DNA of 46,470 nucleotides from an uncultured bacterium. Its GTDB lineage: Bacteria > Cyanobacteriota > Vampirovibrionia > Gastranaerophilales > Gastranaerophilaceae. How positions within the stretch are numbered: the first letter of the stretch is position 1; each line of letters opens with the position of its first letter. Shown here in pieces: positions 43,172-46,470 of this stretch. Below the pieces are notes generated by a model that searched no databases, was not told where the DNA came from, and saw only the letters and a list, made by a program, of their open reading frames with translations. The stretch covers positions 1 to 46,470 of the forward strand of contig CASFNW010000031.1 of assembly GCA_949296245.1 (NCBI GenBank). Direction: 5' to 3'. The position numbers and the translations under genes are program-made.

Positions 43172-43198
43172 TTGACAAATCATTTGTTTTTTTATAAA
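43172..43198 (+). promoter_or_regulatory. Possible glnA promoter
   Basis: TTGACA (43172-43177) and TATAAA (43193-43198) with a short 15-bp spacer, in the 290-bp AT-rich gap upstream of glnA. Confidence 0.3.
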
Positions 43199-43220
43199 GA
43201 CAATTAATATCAGGGATTTA

Positions 43221-43304
43221 GATTTATATAAATTTTTATAAAGTAACAGCATGTTTTTTCAAAACCATAAATAATAATTTGTGATTTATATATTTTTATA
43301 AATC
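43221..43304. promoter_or_regulatory. Twin AT palindromes upstream of glnA
   Basis: GATTTATATAAATTTTTATA at 43221-43240 and GATTTATATATTTTTATAAATC at 43283-43304 are near copies 62 bp apart. The second is a perfect 8-bp inverted repeat. They are candidate binding sites for a nitrogen regulator, or simply AT-rich. Confidence 0.3.
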
Positions 43305-43406
43305 TTAATGATAAAAAATATCAAAAAATATTTGCACTACAACAAAAAAAATATGATAATTATTTAATTGAAGGATTAAATGCCGAATATAAAACAAGGA
43401 GTAAAA

Positions 43407-44774
43407 ATGATTAACTACATTCCGAAACAAGGAAAAGAACTTTCTAAAGAAGAAATTAAAAAACTTATTGAAGAAAATCATGTAAAGTTTGTACGTCTTC
43501 AGTTTGTTGACATAAATGGTATGGTAAAAAATTTGGCTGTACCGGCAAAACAGATTGATAAAATTTTAAATAACGAATTAATGCTGGACGGTTCTTCTAT
43601 TAAAGGATTCAGAAGTATAGAAACATCTGATATGTATTTTTATCCGGATCGTTCAACATTTGCTATTCTTCCCTGGAGAGAAAAAGAAGGTAAATGGAAT
43701 GTTGCAAGAATCATCTGCGATATACACAATGCAGACGGAACTCCATTTGAAGGTTGTCCGAGATGTAACCTCAAACGTGTAATAAAAGAAGCCGAGGAAA
43801 TGGGATTTGTTATGAATATAGGTCCTGAAGCTGAGTTCTTTTTGTTTAAAAAAGATGAAAACGGCTTCCCGACAACCTGCACTCATGACAAAGCAGACTA
43901 TTATGACGTCGGACCTGATGATAAAGGTGAAGACATAAGAGCACAAATAGTGGATAATCTTGAGCAGTTAGGTTTTGAGATTGAAGCAAGCCACCACGAA
44001 GCTGCAAGAGGGCAGCACGAAGTTGATTTCAAATATGCCGATGCGCTGACAGCTGCTGATAATATTGTTACGTTTAAATATGCTGTTAAAGCATCTGCCG
44101 ACAAATTTGGACTGCATGCTACATTTATGCCAAAACCTATATTCGGTATAAACGGATCAGGCATGCACTGCAATATTTCTTTGTTTGATATCAAAAAAGG
44201 CAAGAATGCTTTTTACAGCGAGGATTCAGCTTATCAGTTGTCTAAAGAAGCTCTTTATACAATAGGAGCTATTTTGGAAAATGTAAAAGACTTTACTGCA
44301 ATTACAAATCCTACTGTTAACAGTTATAAGCGTTTAGTACCTGGGTATGAAGCACCTGTTTATATTGCTTGGTCTCTTGCTAACAGAAGTGCTCTTATTC
44401 GTGTACCGGCCAAAAGAGGCAACGCAACACGTGTGGAACTCCGTTCGCCTGATGCATCATGCAATCCGTATCTTGTTATGGCCGTACTCTTAACTGTTGC
44501 CATGGAAGGCATAAAGAATCAAATTAAACCGCCTCTTCAAACAGAAGAAAACATCTATGATATGACAGCAAAAGAACGAAAAAGAAGCCATATTGATTCA
44601 CTTCCGGGAAGCTTGAATGAAGCGCTTGCTTTGATGAAAAAGAGCAAAATTGTTAAAAAAGCACTTGGAGAACATATTTTTAATGAATTTGTAACAGCAA
44701 AAGAAATTGAGTGGGACAGATACAGAACAGATGTTTCTCCATGGGAAATCAACGAATATCTTGAAAAATATTAA
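43407..44774 (+). CDS. glnA: Glutamine synthetase, type I
   Basis: Makes glutamine from glutamate, ammonia and ATP. From the ATG chosen it has 455 residues; an in-frame ATG at 43380 would add nine. I prefer 43407 because AAGGAG lies six bases upstream, though 43380 also has AAGGA. It contains the catalytic domain motifs MLDGSSIKGFRSIETSDM, GPEAEFFLF, NGSGMHCNISLF, GYEAPVYIAWSLANRSALIR and RSPDASCNPYL. The adenylylation Tyr of the GSI-beta class is missing from the NIYDMTAKERKR loop, so this is the feedback-inhibited GSI-alpha type. Confidence 0.96.
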   Translation: MINYIPKQGKELSKEEIKKLIEENHVKFVRLQFVDINGMVKNLAVPAKQIDKILNNELMLDGSSIKGFRSIETSDMYFYPDRSTFAILPWREKEGKWNVARIICDIHNADGTPFEGCPRCNLKRVIKEAEEMGFVMNIGPEAEFFLFKKDENGFPTTCTHDKADYYDVGPDDKGEDIRAQIVDNLEQLGFEIEASHHEAARGQHEVDFKYADALTAADNIVTFKYAVKASADKFGLHATFMPKPIFGINGSGMHCNISLFDIKKGKNAFYSEDSAYQLSKEALYTIGAILENVKDFTAITNPTVNSYKRLVPGYEAPVYIAWSLANRSALIRVPAKRGNATRVELRSPDASCNPYLVMAVLLTVAMEGIKNQIKPPLQTEENIYDMTAKERKRSHIDSLPGSLNEALALMKKSKIVKKALGEHIFNEFVTAKEIEWDRYRTDVSPWEINEYLEKY

Positions 44775-44791
44775 AATTTGATAGTCATTAT

Positions 44792-44815
44792 AATGTCCGA
44801 AAAAATTTTGTGATA
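44792..44815 (+). repeat. 24-bp repeat shared with the hisD 3' end
   Basis: ATGTCCGAAAAAATTTTGTG and GATAA resemble 15644-15666. In both places the element lies just after a gene (glnA, hisD). Confidence 0.45.
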
Positions 44816-44819
44816 ATGT

Positions 44820-45086
44820 ACGTGAGCAGTTTTTTGAGAAAGCGAACACGCACAACGAAGTGAGCAGTAGTGAGCCTGTCCTTACGAAGTGCCAAAGTGT
44901 CTGATTACAAGACAGCGGAATTCCGGACGGGTGAATCCCGGTGAGCGAGTGCGAAGCTGACGGCAGCGAAGCGTAGTCAGCGGCAGCAACGAGCGGGAAG
45001 GAATTACAAGACAGCGGAATCAGACGGGGCTGACCCCCGAACGTCTGATTTCAAGACAGCCGGCGGCAACTGCGACACTAGATTAG
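44820..45086 (+). repeat. Modular hairpin repeat, copy 3
   Basis: A GC-rich patch downstream of glnA. The unit ATTACAAGACAGCGGAAT occurs at 44904-44921 and 45003-45020, then ATTTCAAGACAGC at 45048, as in copies 1 and 2 of the family. Stem 45016-45026 with 45042-45052 (11 pairs) is equivalent to that in copy 1 with one compensated pair. The tail CAACTGCGACACTAGATTAG (45067-45086) is shared with both end copies. Confidence 0.6.
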
Positions 45087-45089
45087 TTT

Positions 45090-45120
45090 AAAAAGCTCCT
45101 TTTTTACGAGGAGCTTTTTT
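45090..45120. terminator. Bidirectional terminator for glnA side and dgt
   Basis: An 11-bp stem (45090-45100 with 45109-45119) with T-runs in both directions. It overlaps the dgt stop codon. Confidence 0.85.
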
Positions 45121-46201
45121 ATAAAACAGTCAATTGAACGCTATGATTGTTGATTTTTGCCAGAGTAAAAAGAAAATCATCATTGGAAATGTTCTGCAGT
45201 GATTGAGGTATGTAGAATTCCTTGTATTTTTGTATGGCATAGCGGTCAGTCATGCCAGCAATATAATCGCAGACTGTTCTTTTTATCTCTTCTTCGTTCA
45301 GGTTAGGCAGTTTCTGCTTTAAAAATGCTTCATAATGATTAAATAAACCGTATACAATTCCTTTTACTTTTGATTCTTCTTTTTTTGCAACTGAATTTGT
45401 ATATACATTTTTAAACATCCAGGTTCTCAGTTTGTCTATGTGATAAAATGCGTCATCAGACATGCAGATATGATCTTTACCCATGGAGTTTTGAACAATA
45501 TCCATTACCATTTTTGTAATACGTTCACTTCTGTCTATAGAAAAATATTGGATACAATCCTGCGGCAGGTCTGATTCTTTAATAATCCCTGCCCTCATTG
45601 CATCATCAATATCATGATTTATGTAGGCAATCTTATCTGAAATTTTTACAATTTTACCTTCAAGTGTATATGACTGGCTTTCTTTTTTTAATGAGCCTGA
45701 GTGATATAATATACCGTCAAGAGTCTCTTTTGTAAGATTCAGATCTTCAATAATTGTGGCAACACGCACAGAATGCTGCGCATGTCGAAAACCTGAATCC
45801 ATAATTTCATTTAAAACATCTTCTCCTGTGTGACCAAAAGGAGTATGTCCAAGGTCATGTCCGAGCGCTATAGCTTCTGCAAGGTCTTCATTTAAATTCA
45901 ATGCCCTTGTAATGGTTCTTGCAATCTGAGAAACCTCCAAAGTGTGAGTCATTCTTGTTCTAAAGTGGTCATTTGTCGGTGAAAAGAAAACCTGGGTTTT
46001 ATGTTTTAATCTTCTAAAAGCTTTTGAATGTATAATCCTGTCTCTATCTCTTTGAAACTCAGTGCGCAAAGGACACTTTTCTTCACCTTTTGCTCTTCCT
46101 TTTGACAATGCACTTTTTGCTGCATACGGACTAAGCTCTTCAAGTTCTTTTTTTTCCTGATATTCTCTTATATTTAAATTTTTATCATTTATAAATTGCA
46201 T
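45119..46201 (-). CDS. dgt: Deoxyguanosinetriphosphate triphosphohydrolase-like
   Basis: HD-domain dNTPase of 360 residues that splits dNTPs to nucleoside and triphosphate. It has FRRLKHKTQVFFSPTNDHFR, the metal-binding His in RMTHTLEVSQ (H86) and the HD pair in ALGHDLGHTPFGHTGE (H115, D116), then the later Asp in KISDKIAYINHDIDDAM. This is the dGTPase type 2 architecture, shorter than E. coli Dgt (505). It has no obvious ribosome-binding site at the ATG. Roles in nucleotide balance or phage defence have been described for this family; nothing here points to either. Confidence 0.92.
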   Translation of the reverse strand: MQFINDKNLNIREYQEKKELEELSPYAAKSALSKGRAKGEEKCPLRTEFQRDRDRIIHSKAFRRLKHKTQVFFSPTNDHFRTRMTHTLEVSQIARTITRALNLNEDLAEAIALGHDLGHTPFGHTGEDVLNEIMDSGFRHAQHSVRVATIIEDLNLTKETLDGILYHSGSLKKESQSYTLEGKIVKISDKIAYINHDIDDAMRAGIIKESDLPQDCIQYFSIDRSERITKMVMDIVQNSMGKDHICMSDDAFYHIDKLRTWMFKNVYTNSVAKKEESKVKGIVYGLFNHYEAFLKQKLPNLNEEEIKRTVCDYIAGMTDRYAIQKYKEFYIPQSLQNISNDDFLFTLAKINNHSVQLTVL

Positions 46202-46374
46202 ATATTACTGTGTTCCGGTCATTCTTGTTACATTCAGTTATATTCTAACATGAATAAATTTGGATTTTGTTAAGTTATGCGATGTATAGATTTATGTAAA
46301 AACAATACAGCACAGGCAGCGTTTGCATCAGGAGGTCCAAGACATTTTAACCGGCGGTTTATTTAAAAGATTAT

Positions 46375-46470
46375 CTAATCTAGTGTCGCAGTTGCCGCCT
46401 CGAGCCTGTCTTGGAATACTGACGCTACGGCAAAGCGTGGTTTGCCTTCGCATGGGACAAAGCCCCGTCA
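46375..46470 (-). repeat. Dispersed hairpin repeat, copy 2 (right end)
   Basis: Inverted copy of bases 25-120. It stops at the window edge inside the stem (the TGACG half is last), so the element continues outside. The gap 46202-46374 upstream is otherwise AT-rich and I see no gene. Confidence 0.75.

Noticed and set aside
45119..46201. dGTPase as an anti-phage module
   Set aside because: A standard housekeeping-type sequence with no defence genes around it.

Overview
This window looks like chromosomal DNA from a low-GC, anaerobic, diderm bacterium. The best guess is a gut member of the Gastranaerophilales (non-photosynthetic Cyanobacteria relatives, 'Melainabacteria'). The clues are AT-rich codon use, a HydG maturase (fermentative hydrogen metabolism), periplasmic Skp- and Spy-like proteins implying an outer membrane, a protein with an N-terminal NTSFG motif, and no photosynthesis genes. 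The lineage is an inference from style, not from a marker-gene comparison. Both window ends lie in inverted copies of one repeat, as if an assembly broke there.

Layout. 1-8.1 kb: a secreted small protein, a GNAT acetyltransferase, a NarL-type two-component pair, a Spy-like cysteine-rich periplasmic protein, a DUF486 membrane protein, a SIMPL protein, a ketopantoate-reductase-like enzyme, a GtrA-like protein and a small protein coupled to an alpha/beta hydrolase. 8.4-18.2 kb: gyrB, a ferritin-like protein, proC, then rpmH-rnpA-hisD, a frameshifted aldo-keto reductase behind its TetR regulator, and a LysR regulator. 18.7-21.5 kb: a decayed mobile island bounded by 42-bp direct repeats beside tRNA-Met. 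It holds a DNA methylase, a ParD/ParE-like toxin-antitoxin pair, an orphan antitoxin-like gene, and a DnaC fragment joined to the tail of a tyrosine recombinase. 22-29.6 kb: a YopX-like protein, tRNA-Ser, an OmpH/Skp-like chaperone, hydG, alaS, rimI and a BioY-like transporter.

29.8-41.1 kb is mostly housekeeping: a DUF721/DciA-like protein, a CMP-sialate-synthetase-like enzyme, a ribbon-helix-helix regulator, an NTSFG protein, a run of STAS, rsmI, GGDEF and TPR genes, rbgA-rnhB, rplS, and a nagZ, lepB and prenyl-synthase operon. 41.5-46.2 kb holds a ridA/ilvA pair that belongs together metabolically, glnA and a dGTPase.

The least expected signal is regulatory. Five genes without a Shine-Dalgarno sequence have a -10 element, four of them with an extended TGn, placed exactly six bases before the ATG, which predicts leaderless mRNAs. 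Several families of short dispersed repeats fill the intergenic spaces. I found no CRISPR array, rRNA operon, intact insertion sequence or complete defence system.
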